The notes under the pieces: generated by a model
The model's input: the letters and a program-made list of their open reading frames with translations, nothing else
Database searches by the model: none
What the model was told of the DNA's origin: nothing
Program-made: the position numbers and the translations under genes
In this document: positions 26,628 through 35,567 of the stretch, one piece after another
Numbering within the stretch: the stretch's first letter is position 1
How the letters are laid out: each line of letters begins with the position of its first letter
NCBI RefSeq assembly: GCF_030063455.1
Contig: NZ_JASITB010000003.1
Location: forward strand, 327,726 to 391,725
Source: Cryobacterium sp. PH31-O1
GTDB taxonomy: Bacteria > Actinomycetota > Actinomycetes > Actinomycetales > Microbacteriaceae
Length of the DNA stretch: 64,000 nucleotides
Reading direction: 5' to 3'

Positions 26628-27715
26628 TGACATCCGTTCTGGACGCCGCCCCGCTCACCAACTCGCTCACCGCCGGCAAACTACCCCGGCGTTCATCGCT
26701 GTGGATTCTGCTGGGCAGCTGGGCCGTGTCGGCCGCCATCTTCGCCATGCTCTATCTCTCGGGCAGCGTCGACGGTTTCAACATCGTCGGCACGGTCGTG
26801 TTCGGTACCGTGCTGTACTGCGTTGCCATCTACGTGCTCTCCCGCCTGGTCGAGGGCTCACGCAAGGCCAAGGACCGGCTGATGACGGCGCTCGTCACCG
26901 CAGCGTTCATCATTGCCCTGCTGCCGCTCATCTCGATCATCTACACCACGGTGGTCAACGGGCTGCCCGCTTTTCTGACGCCGACGTTCTTCACCGAATC
27001 GCAGCGCAACGTGGTGGGCGCGGGCGGCGGCGTGCTGCACGCCATTGTGGGCACGCTCATGGTCACCGGCATGGCCACGCTCATCTCGGTGCCGATCGGC
27101 CTGCTCGCCTCGATCTACCTGGTGGAATACGGTCGCGGCCGGCTCGCCAAGGCCATCACCTTCTTCGTCGACGTGATGACCGGCATCCCCTCGATCGTTG
27201 CCGGGCTGTTCGCCTTCGCACTGTTCGCGCTGTTGTTTGACGACCCGGGCATCCGCTTTGGATTCGGTGGGTCGATTGCGCTGTCGGTGCTGATGATTCC
27301 GGTGGTCGTGCGCTCGAGCGAAGAGATGCTCAAACTCGTGCCGAACGAGCTGCGCGAGGCCGCTTTTGCACTCGGGGTGCCGAAGTGGCTGACCATTCTC
27401 AAGGTGGTGCTGCCAACATCCATTGCCGGAATCGTCACCGGTGTGATGCTGTCGATCGCCCGCGTGATCGGCGAGACCGCTCCGCTGCTGATCATCGCCG
27501 GCTTCACGTCGAGCATGAACTACGACCTCTTCGGTGAGCGCATGATGACGCTGCCGGTGTTCGTGTACACGCAGTACGCCAACCAGGGCGCAGATTCGCA
27601 GGCATACATCGACCGGGCCTGGGCCGGAGCGCTCACCCTGATCGTGATCGTCATGCTGCTCAACGGACTCGCACGCCTGATCGCCCACTGGTTCTCGCCC
27701 AAGCTGGGCCGCTAA
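26627..27715 (+). CDS. pstA: Phosphate ABC transporter permease PstA
   Basis: A 362-residue permease, longer than the usual 280-300 because of an extra N-terminal segment with two predicted spans (about 22-45 and 50-73) before the conserved core that starts near LMTALVTAAFIIALLPLISIIY (given by its ends). The EAA loop is LREAAFALGVPKWLTILKVVLP. The added N-terminal spans are common in actinobacterial PstA. Translationally coupled to pstC; 21 bases before pstB. Confidence 0.93.
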   Translation: MTSVLDAAPLTNSLTAGKLPRRSSLWILLGSWAVSAAIFAMLYLSGSVDGFNIVGTVVFGTVLYCVAIYVLSRLVEGSRKAKDRLMTALVTAAFIIALLPLISIIYTTVVNGLPAFLTPTFFTESQRNVVGAGGGVLHAIVGTLMVTGMATLISVPIGLLASIYLVEYGRGRLAKAITFFVDVMTGIPSIVAGLFAFALFALLFDDPGIRFGFGGSIALSVLMIPVVVRSSEEMLKLVPNELREAAFALGVPKWLTILKVVLPTSIAGIVTGVMLSIARVIGETAPLLIIAGFTSSMNYDLFGERMMTLPVFVYTQYANQGADSQAYIDRAWAGALTLIVIVMLLNGLARLIAHWFSPKLGR

Positions 27716-27736
27716 CTCTTCTTAGAAAGGACTTAA

Positions 27737-28516
27737 ATGTCTAAGCGCATCGAAGTCAACGACCTCAACGTGTATTACAGCAATTTTCTGGCCGTCGAGG
27801 GCGTCTCGATCGTGATTGAGCCGCGCACGGTGACCGCGTTCATCGGGCCGAGTGGTTGCGGAAAGAGCACCTTCATTCGCACGCTCAACCGCATGCACGA
27901 AGTCATCCCCGGCGCGCGCGTTGAGGGTGAAGTGCTCATCGACGGTAACAACCTGTACGGCCCCGGCGTTGACCCGGTGCTGGTGCGCCGCCAGGTGGGC
28001 ATGGTCTTTCAGCGGCCCAACCCGTTTCCGACCATGTCGATTCAGGACAACGTGCTGGCCGGCGTGAAGCTCAACAACCGTCGCATGAGCAAAACGGATG
28101 CCGACGACCTCACCGAAAAAGCCCTCCGCGGCGCCAACCTCTGGAACGAGGTCAAGGACCGCCTGGCGCGTCCCGGATCGGGGTTGTCTGGTGGGCAGCA
28201 GCAGCGCCTCTGCATCGCGCGGGCGATTGCGGTCGAGCCCGACGTGATTTTGATGGACGAGCCCTGCTCGGCGCTCGACCCGATCTCGACGCTCGCCATC
28301 GAGGACCTGATCGAGGAGATGAAGAGCGAATACACGATCGTGATCGTGACACACAACATGCAGCAGGCCTCGCGGGTGTCGGACCGCACCGCGTTCTTCA
28401 ACATTGCGGGCACCGGCAAGCCGGGCAAGCTCATTGAGTACGACGACACAACCACCATCTTCTCGAACCCGAGAGTGCAGGCGACCGAGGACTACGTGTC
28501 GGGGCGGTTCGGGTAG
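27737..28516 (+). CDS. pstB: Phosphate ABC transporter ATPase PstB
   Basis: A 259-residue ATPase that powers phosphate uptake. Walker A is [19 protein letters not shown], a PstB signature; the ABC signature is [19 protein letters not shown], Walker B is [15 protein letters not shown] and the switch His is in [16 protein letters not shown]. Length is exact for the family. AGAAAGGACTT precedes the ATG. Last gene of the operon; an inverted-repeat element follows. Confidence 0.96.
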   Translation: MSKRIEVNDLNVYYSNFLAVEGVSIVIEPRTVTAFIGPSGCGKSTFIRTLNRMHEVIPGARVEGEVLIDGNNLYGPGVDPVLVRRQVGMVFQRPNPFPTMSIQDNVLAGVKLNNRRMSKTDADDLTEKALRGANLWNEVKDRLARPGSGLSGGQQQRLCIARAIAVEPDVILMDEPCSALDPISTLAIEDLIEEMKSEYTIVIVTHNMQQASRVSDRTAFFNIAGTGKPGKLIEYDDTTTIFSNPRVQATEDYVSGRFG

Positions 28517-28528
28517 GGGTAACAGGTG

Positions 28529-28586
28529 CCGAGGTGTGAGTTTCAGGCGATTTCAACGACTTAATGGCCCAAGATTCACACCTCGG
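28529..28586. terminator. Inverted-repeat hairpin between pstB and amidohydrolase gene
   Basis: Arms CCGAGGTGTGAGT and the complement-like ATTCACACCTCGG (one mismatch) enclose about 30 bp between two converging genes. It can act as a bidirectional terminator; its layout also resembles the other inverted-repeat-bounded elements. Confidence 0.55.
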
Positions 28587-28610
28587 TGACGCGAGCGAGT
28601 GCGAGCCGGG

Positions 28611-30128
28611 TCAGGGGGCCAGCAGAGCGGCGCCGTGGGTGGGGCGACCGGCTAGCAGGGTGGCGGCCACGGGCATCCGCTCGAAGACGGCGTCGGAGAC
28701 CGTGAGCGGATCGCCGTCGAGCACCGCAATGTCGGCCACGTCGCCGACGTGTAAGCGGGTGCGACCGCGGGCGGATGCGGCGAGGGCCTGACTGCGGGTG
28801 ATGACCTGATCGGGGCGCCAGGGTTCGCGCGAGTCGCTACGGGCGCGGGACGACGCGGCGCTCATGGCGGTGAAGGGATCGAGCGGGGCGACGGGGGCGT
28901 CGGATCCGAAGGCGAGGGTGGCGCCCGCGTCGAGCAGGGAACGCAGGGCGAAGACGCGGTCGGCGCCGGCCGACCAGTTGAGCTCGACCGCGTCGCGGTC
29001 GTCGAGGGCATGCTCCGGCTGCACGCTCGCCGTGACGCCGAGGCGGGCGAAGCGGGCGAAATCCGCGGACTGCAAGAACTGGGCGTGTTCGATGCGGCCG
29101 GTGGTGTTCGAGCGCTCGAAGGCGTTCAGGGCGACCGTGTTGGCGGCGTCGCCGATGGCGTGCACGGCGGGCAGCAGCCCGGCCTCGCGCGCTTTCCGCA
29201 GAATCTCGGTGAGCTCGTCTTCACTCACGGTGAGCACGCCGTGCCCGCCGACCGGGTACTCGTCGACACAGAATGCGGTGCGGGTGTTCAGGGATCCGTC
29301 GATGAGAAGCTTGAGCGGCCCGACGGTGAGCAGGCCGTGGGTGTCTGCGATCTTCTGGCCGGTGTGCATGCGCTCGGCTATGGCGCGGTCGAGGTCGGCC
29401 AGGTAGACGCCGACGTCGACTCGGAGTGCGTCGAACCCGGCGGCGATGCGGCGTTGCCAGACGTCGCGGTTCCAGGTCATCTCGAAGTCGACGATGCCGA
29501 CCACGCCGCGGGCGGCGGCACGTTGGGCGGCCTGGGCGGCGAGCGCGTCGACCTCGGCGTTGGGCAGCTGGCCGAGCGCGATCGTGACGTTGAAGGCGGC
29601 TTGTTCGCGCAGCAGTCCGGATGCATCGACTTTCACGTTGAATCGCTCGGCCGCCGCGCTGTTCAGCCAAACACAGTGCAGGTCGTGGCTGATCAAAGCG
29701 GTCGGATGCCCGTGCGTCACCTCATCGAGACCGCGCAGGGTGGGTGCGTCGGCCCAGACGGCATCGCGAAAGCGCACTCCGATCAGCGGGGTTGGGCGGG
29801 CCGAGGGGTCGCGCTGCGAGGCCGGGCGGTCCGACGCGTCGACGGAAGTCCCCCGGTCGAGCGCGACCGCGTGCGAACGCATGAGTTCGAGAGCCTCGCG
29901 GGCCGAGGTTGCGGAGGACAGGTCGAACCGGGCGCCGGCGAGCGCCCACTGGGTCAGGTGCACGTGTTCGTCCCAGAGGCCGGGGATGACGGTGCGGCCG
30001 TCGAGGGTCGGGGCATCCGTTTGGGTGGTAGCCGGTGTGATGCGGGTGATGATGCCCGCAGCGATGTGCACGTCGGAGAGCATCGTGTCGCCGGGCTGCA
30101 TCACGGAGCGAAGAACGAGATCGGGCAT
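28611..30128 (-). CDS. Amidohydrolase family protein (YtcJ-like)
   Basis: A 505-residue metal-dependent hydrolase of the amidohydrolase 3 / YtcJ group. The metal-binding pair is in WDEHVHLTQW near residue 55; further ligands fit HAIGDAANTVALNAFE, GRIEHAQFL and FGSDAPVAPLDPF. The domain order (short N-terminal beta sandwich, TIM barrel, return to the sandwich in GRTRLHVGDVADIAVLDGDP) is typical. Substrates of this family are mostly unknown; some cleave amide or imide bonds. The gene stands alone, converging on pstB. Confidence 0.85.
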   Translation of the reverse strand: MPDLVLRSVMQPGDTMLSDVHIAAGIITRITPATTQTDAPTLDGRTVIPGLWDEHVHLTQWALAGARFDLSSATSAREALELMRSHAVALDRGTSVDASDRPASQRDPSARPTPLIGVRFRDAVWADAPTLRGLDEVTHGHPTALISHDLHCVWLNSAAAERFNVKVDASGLLREQAAFNVTIALGQLPNAEVDALAAQAAQRAAARGVVGIVDFEMTWNRDVWQRRIAAGFDALRVDVGVYLADLDRAIAERMHTGQKIADTHGLLTVGPLKLLIDGSLNTRTAFCVDEYPVGGHGVLTVSEDELTEILRKAREAGLLPAVHAIGDAANTVALNAFERSNTTGRIEHAQFLQSADFARFARLGVTASVQPEHALDDRDAVELNWSAGADRVFALRSLLDAGATLAFGSDAPVAPLDPFTAMSAASSRARSDSREPWRPDQVITRSQALAASARGRTRLHVGDVADIAVLDGDPLTVSDAVFERMPVAATLLAGRPTHGAALLAP

Positions 30129-30207
30129 GGTTCGTCTTTCGGTCGAGAGGGGTTCTTGCCACCCTACAGGCGGGTGAGTTCGGGCACTGTTCGGGGCCCG
30201 TGCGGGG

Positions 30208-30290
30208 TGCCTCCAGGCGTGAGTGACTCCGGGCTCGGTGCCTCCAGGCGTGAATGCCTCCGGGCGTGAATGCCTCCGGGCTCGGGGCCT
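30208..30290. repeat. Imperfect tandem repeat, unit GCCTCCGGGCGTGAAT
   Basis: About five imperfect units (GCCTCCAGGCGTGAAT, GCCTCCGGGCGTGAAT, GACTCCGGGCTCG and variants) lie 80-160 bases upstream of the amidohydrolase start and directly before repeat copy F. This 490-base gap also holds copy F and the purine-rich duplication at about 30456-30487. Confidence 0.7.
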
Positions 30291-30309
30291 GCGCGCGGGG
30301 CCTCATGGC

Positions 30310-30376
30310 GGACGGGGCCCGGGCCCCGTCCCCGGGCCCAGTTTAGAAACTGGGCCCGGGGCCATAAGGTGGGCCC
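30310..30376 (+). repeat. 67-bp double-palindrome repeat, copy F
   Basis: Sixth copy, oriented like A and B, with central TTTAGAAAC instead of TTTATAAAC. Same 67-bp length. It lies between the divergent amidohydrolase and secreted-protein genes, so it is not confined to gene ends. Confidence 0.9.
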
Positions 30377-30618
30377 GGGCGGGACCGACAATGAGCACGG
30401 GCGCGCCGGCGGCTCGATCAACGACATCGGGCGGACCGACAGCGGGCCGGCCGTGGCAGGAGGGAGGAGGCAGGAGGGAGGAGAGCCTAACAGGCATTAC
30501 GAAAAGGTGACAATTTGTCAAGAAACCGTAGATATCTACGGTGAAGGCCGCTACGGTATGGCCTTCGGTGCCAATTCGCGGCCCGCGCCCAATCGACCAT
30601 GCTGACAGGAATTCGCAA

Positions 30619-31152
30619 ATGGTAAAGAAGTTCTTCGCAATCACCGCCCTCGCCACTCTCGCCACTCTCGCCGTCTTTGCGGTCCCGGCGGCAGCAGCAT
30701 CCGCTGTCGATTATGTTCCCGGGGGCGACGTAAACGTGACGGTGACGGGGGTTCCCACTCCCGGAGCGTCCGTGACGGTGACGGCCGAACCGGGCTCCTT
30801 TCCCGACGACTCGAGCGCGGCCATCACTATCTCCGGCTCCCCCAAGGCCAGCGTCGGCGCGGTGAAGGCGCCGACCGGCGCCGTGAACAACACCGGTTCG
30901 GTGAGCTTTACCGTGGTGCTTCCCGCCACGGCCGCGGGGTCGCAGACCGCCACCATCTCCGGAGCCCAGACCGGCCGCTCGGGTTCGGCCGTCATCACCC
31001 TGGTCGTGGCAGACTCCGCCGCCGCCCGGCTCGCCTCCGCGGGCTATACGGCACCGACCGGGCTGATCTGGGGCGGCGGCGCCGCGCTGGTGCTCGGACT
31101 CGCCCTGGCCGCAGCGAGCGCGATGACGCGTCGGCGCGCATCCGCTAACTAG
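30619..31152 (+). CDS. Secreted cell-surface protein with C-terminal membrane anchor
   Basis: A 177-residue protein: signal peptide at residues 1-27 (KKFFAIT, hydrophobic core, AAAASA), an Ig-like beta domain with VNVTVTGVPTPGASVTVTAEPG, and a C-terminal span (LIWGGGAALVLGLALAAASA) followed by TRRRAS. The arrangement is that of a surface protein held by a membrane tail, without LPXTG. Start at ATG 30619 with AGGA upstream; the open frame extends further but lacks support. No function recognised. It precedes a two-component system on the same strand. Confidence 0.65.
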   Translation: MVKKFFAITALATLATLAVFAVPAAAASAVDYVPGGDVNVTVTGVPTPGASVTVTAEPGSFPDDSSAAITISGSPKASVGAVKAPTGAVNNTGSVSFTVVLPATAAGSQTATISGAQTGRSGSAVITLVVADSAAARLASAGYTAPTGLIWGGGAALVLGLALAAASAMTRRRASAN

Positions 31153-31279
31153 ACAACCAACCGCCCGAGATAGTGCTGTCGCCCACGGTCTGGCCAACCG
31201 CAGGATTCTGTCCAGTTTCCATAACCCCCATAGTGGGCTAAACCGTCGTGAGGGCCGTGTAAAACCCTAGGCTGAGGCC

Positions 31280-32524
31280 ATGGTGACAGGTGAGGCACTC
31301 CGCGACACGGGCCGAACCCTGCTCGATTTTCAGGGCGTCATGTTCGGGGCGCTGGTGATCGTGGGCACGGCGGTACTGCTCAGCCAACCGGATGCCCTCA
31401 ACCCTGTTCTCTACGCCGTCGGCGCCGGCCTCATTGCCCTGATCACCCTGATCACCGGCATCTGGCGCAATCACCCCACCCTGCAACGGTTTTCGGTACT
31501 GCTGCCGCTCGCCGACCTAATTGGAATTCGGGTGACCGCCTACGCGGAGGGAGCGACGCTGTCGGGCGGGGCCCTGCTGCTGATTCTGCCTATCATCTGG
31601 ATCGCCTACTCCTACGGACTGCGCGCTGTGCTGGCCGCCATCGCCCTCATTCTGGTCACGAGCCCCGCGGGATTGTTGTCCCAGTACAGCGAAGAACTCG
31701 ACCCCGACAACTTCACCCGCATCGTGGCATACCCGCTGACGCTGCTTATTTTGGCGGGGGCTGCGGGGGTGTCGGGCGCGCGCATCCGTCGTAAGAGGGT
31801 GCAGCTGGCCGCGCAAACCGTGCTGACCGCGCAGGCGGTACGCGCCCGCGACGACCTGATCGAGGCCGTCACCCACGAGTTGCGCACTCCGCTCACCTCC
31901 ATTCTGGGCAATGCCGAGCTGGTGTTGCGCACGAGCGAGCCGCAGACGGTGGCGCGGCGGGCCGGAGTGATCCTACGCAACGCCGAGCAGATGGAAGCCA
32001 TTCTCACCGATCTGCTGCTCGCCCGCAGCACGGGAACGGTGCTGCTCGGGCTGCACCGCGCAGACATCGACCTGCGCGCGCTCATCGAGACGAGCCTGGC
32101 GGCGAGCCGGGCGGCGGCCGATGCGCGCGGTGTGACGCTCGACGTGCTCGCTTCTGACCCGCTTCACGCCGACGTCGACCCCGGCCGCATTCGGCAGGTG
32201 CTCGACAATATGCTGACCAATGCCATTAAATACAACCGGGTCGGCGGCACGGTGGTCGTGAGCGAGACCCGCACGGTCGACACGGTGACATTCGCCGTCA
32301 CCGACAGCGGATGCGGGATCGCCCCGCACGAACGCGCGCGGGTATTCGAGCCGTACTATCGCACCGAGTCGGCGCGGCGGTCTGCGCAGGAGGGCTCGGG
32401 GCTGGGCCTTGGCATCAGCCGGGACATCGCGCGGCGGCACGGTGGTGACCTGCGCCTGGTCGCATCGTCGTCGCGCGGAAGCAGGTTTGAGCTGACCCTA
32501 CCGCTCGCGCTTTCTGAGCGCTGA
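31280..32524 (+). CDS. Sensor histidine kinase
   Basis: A 414-residue kinase with about five or six predicted membrane spans in residues 18-165 and no obvious extracytoplasmic domain, so it may sense a membrane-associated signal. HisKA phosphoacceptor His lies near residue 198 in EAVTHELRTPLTSILGNAEL; the ATPase part has DNMLTNAIKYNRVGG (N-box), DSGCGI and GSGLGLGISRDIARRHGG. The response regulator follows 127 bases later. Signal and regulon are unknown. Confidence 0.9.
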   Translation: MVTGEALRDTGRTLLDFQGVMFGALVIVGTAVLLSQPDALNPVLYAVGAGLIALITLITGIWRNHPTLQRFSVLLPLADLIGIRVTAYAEGATLSGGALLLILPIIWIAYSYGLRAVLAAIALILVTSPAGLLSQYSEELDPDNFTRIVAYPLTLLILAGAAGVSGARIRRKRVQLAAQTVLTAQAVRARDDLIEAVTHELRTPLTSILGNAELVLRTSEPQTVARRAGVILRNAEQMEAILTDLLLARSTGTVLLGLHRADIDLRALIETSLAASRAAADARGVTLDVLASDPLHADVDPGRIRQVLDNMLTNAIKYNRVGGTVVVSETRTVDTVTFAVTDSGCGIAPHERARVFEPYYRTESARRSAQEGSGLGLGISRDIARRHGGDLRLVASSSRGSRFELTLPLALSER

Positions 32525-32651
32525 AGTTGCTGCGCCGATGCAGCCGTTGGGCGCGAGAGCGGTGGCGCAGGTAGGTTTCGGCGCAACATTTTTTCAACTC
32601 TCCCTGGCTGTGGGGCTTGGGTAGAGTGAGGGGACAGGGCAAGGGGGCACC

Positions 32652-33389
32652 GTGAATTCTGACCGCATCGCGGTGGTCATCGAAGACGACGCCGATGTGG
32701 GCGAGGTGATCGAGTCCATTCTCATCGAGGCCGGCTTCGAGGTGAAGCTCGCCGGCACCGGGGCCGAGGGAGTCGAACTCGTACGGGCCCATGCCCCGAC
32801 GCTCACGACCCTCGACGTGAACATGCCCGGCATGGACGGCTTCGAAACACTCAAACGCATTCGCCTACTCACCGCGAGCAGCATCATCATGATCTCGGCA
32901 CGCTTTGACGAGGTCGACGTCGTGCGCGGCCTCAGCGCCGGCGCCGACGACTTCGTCGCCAAACCCTTTCGCACCGGCGAGCTGCGCGCCCGCATCGACG
33001 CGGTGCTGCGGCGAGCGCCGACCGTGTTCGACGCCACACAGCCCAGCTCGGTCCCGAGACTCGAACCAAACGGATGGTTGCACCACGACGGTCTGCGCCT
33101 CGATCCGGCGCGGCGCGTGGTGGAGGTGGATGGGGCATCCGTTCTGCTGACCCGCAGTGAATTCGATCTGCTCGCGCGGCTGCTGCAGCGAGTCGATCAG
33201 GTGCACAGCAAGGGGGAACTCATTCTCGAACTGCGCGGCGACAGCTATGCCAGCGGCCTCGTGACGCTTGCCGACAAGCGCTCCCTCGAGGTGCACGTGG
33301 CGAACCTGCGCAGAAAGATCGGGCCCGCCGACCGCATCGAAACGGTGCGCGGTGTGGGCTACCGTCTGCGCCGCCTGGGCACAATCTAG
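32652..33389 (+). CDS. OmpR-type response regulator
   Basis: A 245-residue regulator; receiver with EDD at 11-13, phosphoacceptor D55 in LTTLDVNMPGMDG and the Lys in DDFVAKPFRTGEL, then a winged helix from about residue 145 (VLLTRSEFDLLARLLQRVDQV and IETVRGVGYRLRRL). GTG start with AAGGGGG upstream. Partner of the kinase before it. The priming sugar-transferase gene starts 150 bases downstream, so exopolysaccharide genes are candidate targets, but only by position. Confidence 0.9.
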   Translation: MNSDRIAVVIEDDADVGEVIESILIEAGFEVKLAGTGAEGVELVRAHAPTLTTLDVNMPGMDGFETLKRIRLLTASSIIMISARFDEVDVVRGLSAGADDFVAKPFRTGELRARIDAVLRRAPTVFDATQPSSVPRLEPNGWLHHDGLRLDPARRVVEVDGASVLLTRSEFDLLARLLQRVDQVHSKGELILELRGDSYASGLVTLADKRSLEVHVANLRRKIGPADRIETVRGVGYRLRRLGTI

Positions 33390-33539
33390 GCCCCAGTCGC
33401 CTACCTCGCCGCTCAAACAAGCGGATGCGGATAGTCACGTTCCGCAGGCAGCCCTCGACCCCTCAATGGGGAAAACCCACTTCGGTATACTGGTCCGGCG
33501 GACGATTCCGCACACACACTCGGGGGGGGTGACCACGAC

Positions 33540-34999
33540 GTGTCGAACACGACGCTCGCACAAAAACAGATCAAACCGACCCGCGACTGGCACGCCATCT
33601 ACTCGGCCCGCCTCACGCTCACCGACCTGCTCGTGCTCATCTGGGTCGTCTTCGGCGTGCAGATCGCCTGGTTCGGGTTTGACAGCGCCAACCTCGCCGT
33701 GCGGTCCTCCGACCTAGCCGTGAGCTACACCACGGTCTCCGTGATTCTGATCGTGAGCTGGATGGCCGTGCTCAGCATCTACGGAACCCGCACCGACGCG
33801 TGCTCGGAACCGGTTTTGACGAGTACAAGCTGATCGCGGGGGCATCCGTTCGGCTGTTCGGTCTGCTGGCCATTGTGGCTTATCTCATGAAAATTGACGT
33901 GGCCCGCGGCTACATTCTGCTGGCGTTTCCGCTCGGCACGGTCGTGCTCGTGTTCTCGCGCTGGATGTGGCGCCAGTGGCTGGTCTCCCAGCGTGCCGGC
34001 GGCCACTTCACCTCCCGCGTCATTCTGGTCGGCACCCTCGCGTCGTCCACCCATATCGCCCGCGAACTGAACACCCGCCTCGGAGCCGGCTATCTGGTGG
34101 TCGGCGCCTGCGTCACTGCTGGCGAGGTCAGCTCCCATCTGCCGGAGGGCACCGTTCCCGTGCTCGGCGGCATCGACGACGTGCACACCGCCCTCGACTC
34201 GCAAGCCGCCGACACGGTCGTCATTACCAGCAGCGACTCCATCTCCCCCACCCGCATGCGCGAACTCAGCTGGAGCCTCGAACCCGGCCGCCACCACCTC
34301 ATCATGGTGCCGCGCCTCATCGACGTTGGCGGTCCGCGCATTCACACCCGGCCGGTCGCGGGGCTGCCGCTCATCCACGTTGAGACCCCCCGCTATGAAG
34401 GACGCACCCAATTCACCAAGCGCGCGTTCGACATCATCGTGTCGACCCTGCTCCTCGTGCTGCTCTCGCCCGTGCTGCTCGCTATCGCCCTCGCGGTGCG
34501 CATGAGCGGGGCCGGCCGGGTGCTCTTCACCCAGCAACGCGTCGGCTTCAACGGCAACCGCTTTCACATGATCAAGTTTCGCTCGATGGTGGTCGACGCC
34601 GAAGCCCGCCTCGCCGATCTGAAGGCCAGTGCCGGCAACTCGGTGATGTTCAAGATGAAGAACGACCCCCGCGTCACCCGGGTGGGCCGCGTGCTGCGCC
34701 GGTTCAGCCTCGACGAACTCCCCCAGCTATTCAACGTGCTGCGCGGAAACATGTCACTCGTCGGACCCCGCCCGCCGCTCGAGACCGAGGTGAACGAGTA
34801 CGCGCACCACGTGCACCGCCGTTTTCTGGTGAAGCCCGGCGTCACCGGACTCTGGCAGGTCAGCGGCCGCTCCAACCTCTCCTGGGACGAAACCGTGCGC
34901 CTCGACCTCTATTACGTCGAGAACTGGTCGCTCACCGGCGACTTGGTCATCCTTTGGCGCACAGCCCGCGCGGTACTGGCCCGAGACGGCGCCTTCTAG
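33540..34999 (+). pseudogene. Priming sugar transferase (exopolysaccharide) with frameshift
   Basis: A polyprenyl-phosphate sugar-1-phosphate transferase of the WbaP/CpsE type broken by a one-base deletion. The first part, 33540 to about 33799, encodes two membrane spans and ends in YGTRTDACSEP; the second part, open from 33800, resumes at LGTGFDEYKLIAGASVRLFG, where homologues read TDRVLGTGFDE. A missing C in GACCGCGTGC near 33798 restores the frame. The rest is complete: NAD-binding-like CoA fold (VILVGTLASS) and the C-terminal transferase domain (KRAFDIIVSTLLLV, MFKMKNDPRVTRVG, MSLVGPRPP). It would attach the first sugar to undecaprenyl phosphate. Whether the shift is real, phase-variable or a sequencing error cannot be told. 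GTG start. Confidence 0.85.
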
Positions 35000-35150
35000 C
35001 TTTCGTCAAGCAGAGAAAATCTCAAGAAACCTCGCTAATCGACGGTGACTAGGCTACGTTCGCACTACGGAAGCGCGCTTACCCTCGCGAATCCGTCGTG
35101 TGTCGCCGCCCGCGCAGCGCACGTACCCGCCGGCTTGAAGGTGCACCCGC

Positions 35151-35261
35151 ATGCGCTCACCCCTGTACTACATCCGCCGGTGGCTCGACCGGCACCTGGG
35201 CGCTCCCCTCGACGCCATGTACGAGCGCATCGACGCGAACCTGCAGGGCGACGGCCGCTAG
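35151..35261 (+). CDS. Possible small ORF (36 aa)
   Basis: ATG at 35151 behind GAAGGTG opens a 36-codon frame (MRSPLYYIRRWLDRHLG, then APLDAMYERIDANLQGDGR) with an amphipathic, helical look. It resembles the N-terminus of a longer coiled-coil or methyltransferase-like protein, so it may be a gene remnant. The 373 bases between the sugar transferase and hicA contain nothing else. Confidence 0.3.
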   Translation: MRSPLYYIRRWLDRHLGAPLDAMYERIDANLQGDGR

Positions 35262-35336
35262 CCCGCTTTCAGCCAGCGGATACGGGGTGGCAGGGATTCG
35301 CCGACAGCCCGCGCCACCAAGCCCGTCAAGTTGCCC

Positions 35337-35366
35337 TTGAAGTATACTGTCTATCTCGTCTAGACT
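35337..35366 (+). promoter_or_regulatory. Candidate hicAB promoter with two 8-bp palindromes
   Basis: TTGAAG (35337) and TAGACT (35361) are separated by 18 bases. Two palindromes, AGTATACT (35341-35348) and GTCTAGAC (35358-35365), are centred 17 bases apart and overlap the promoter, a layout suited to autorepression by the HicB protein. Confidence 0.4.
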
Positions 35367-35372
35367 GCGTGC

Positions 35373-35567
35373 ATGAAGAGCGCGGAACCTACCTGAAAGA
35401 TGGTCAAAGTGCTGCGACAAGCGGGGTGAACTCCCGGTAAAACAGTCGGAAGCCACACCAAATGGTACTCACCGACCGGCCGCACCCTATCCATCCCTGA
35501 CGGTCACACCATGATGTCGCCGGGGCTTGTACGTCAGGTTCTGAAGGCAATTGAGGACACGAAATGA
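35373..35567 (+). pseudogene. hicA: HicA-type mRNA interferase toxin, broken by two TGA codons
   Basis: Reading through two in-frame TGA codons (codons 8 and 19) gives a 64-codon HicA-like double-stranded-RNA-binding protein: MKSAEPT, KMVKVLRQAG, then TPGKTVGSHTKWYSPTGRTL and SIPDGHTMMSPGLVRQVLK. The catalytic His of HicA proteins lies in GSH (here GSHTKW) and the PDGH turn is typical. Codon 19 falls where homologues have Trp (AGW), so TGG to TGA is likely. The last codons overlap the hicB start (ATGA), as in intact hicAB operons. As written the toxin cannot be made, while the antitoxin is intact. Confidence 0.75.

Noticed and set aside
5442-30376. 67-bp repeats as a CRISPR or insertion-sequence end
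   Set aside because: Copies are far apart, in both orientations and without spacers of constant size; no transposase gene lies next to any copy.
33521-33530. Run of eight G just before the sugar transferase as a phase-variable switch
   Set aside because: It lies before the start codon and serves as ribosome site; the actual frameshift is 270 bases downstream, in non-repetitive sequence.
35373-35567. Recoding of TGA as tryptophan or selenocysteine to explain the hicA stops
   Set aside because: TGA is the normal stop of many genes here and TGG is used for Trp throughout; position 8 is not a Trp site in the family and no SECIS-like structure is evident. Nonsense mutation is simpler.
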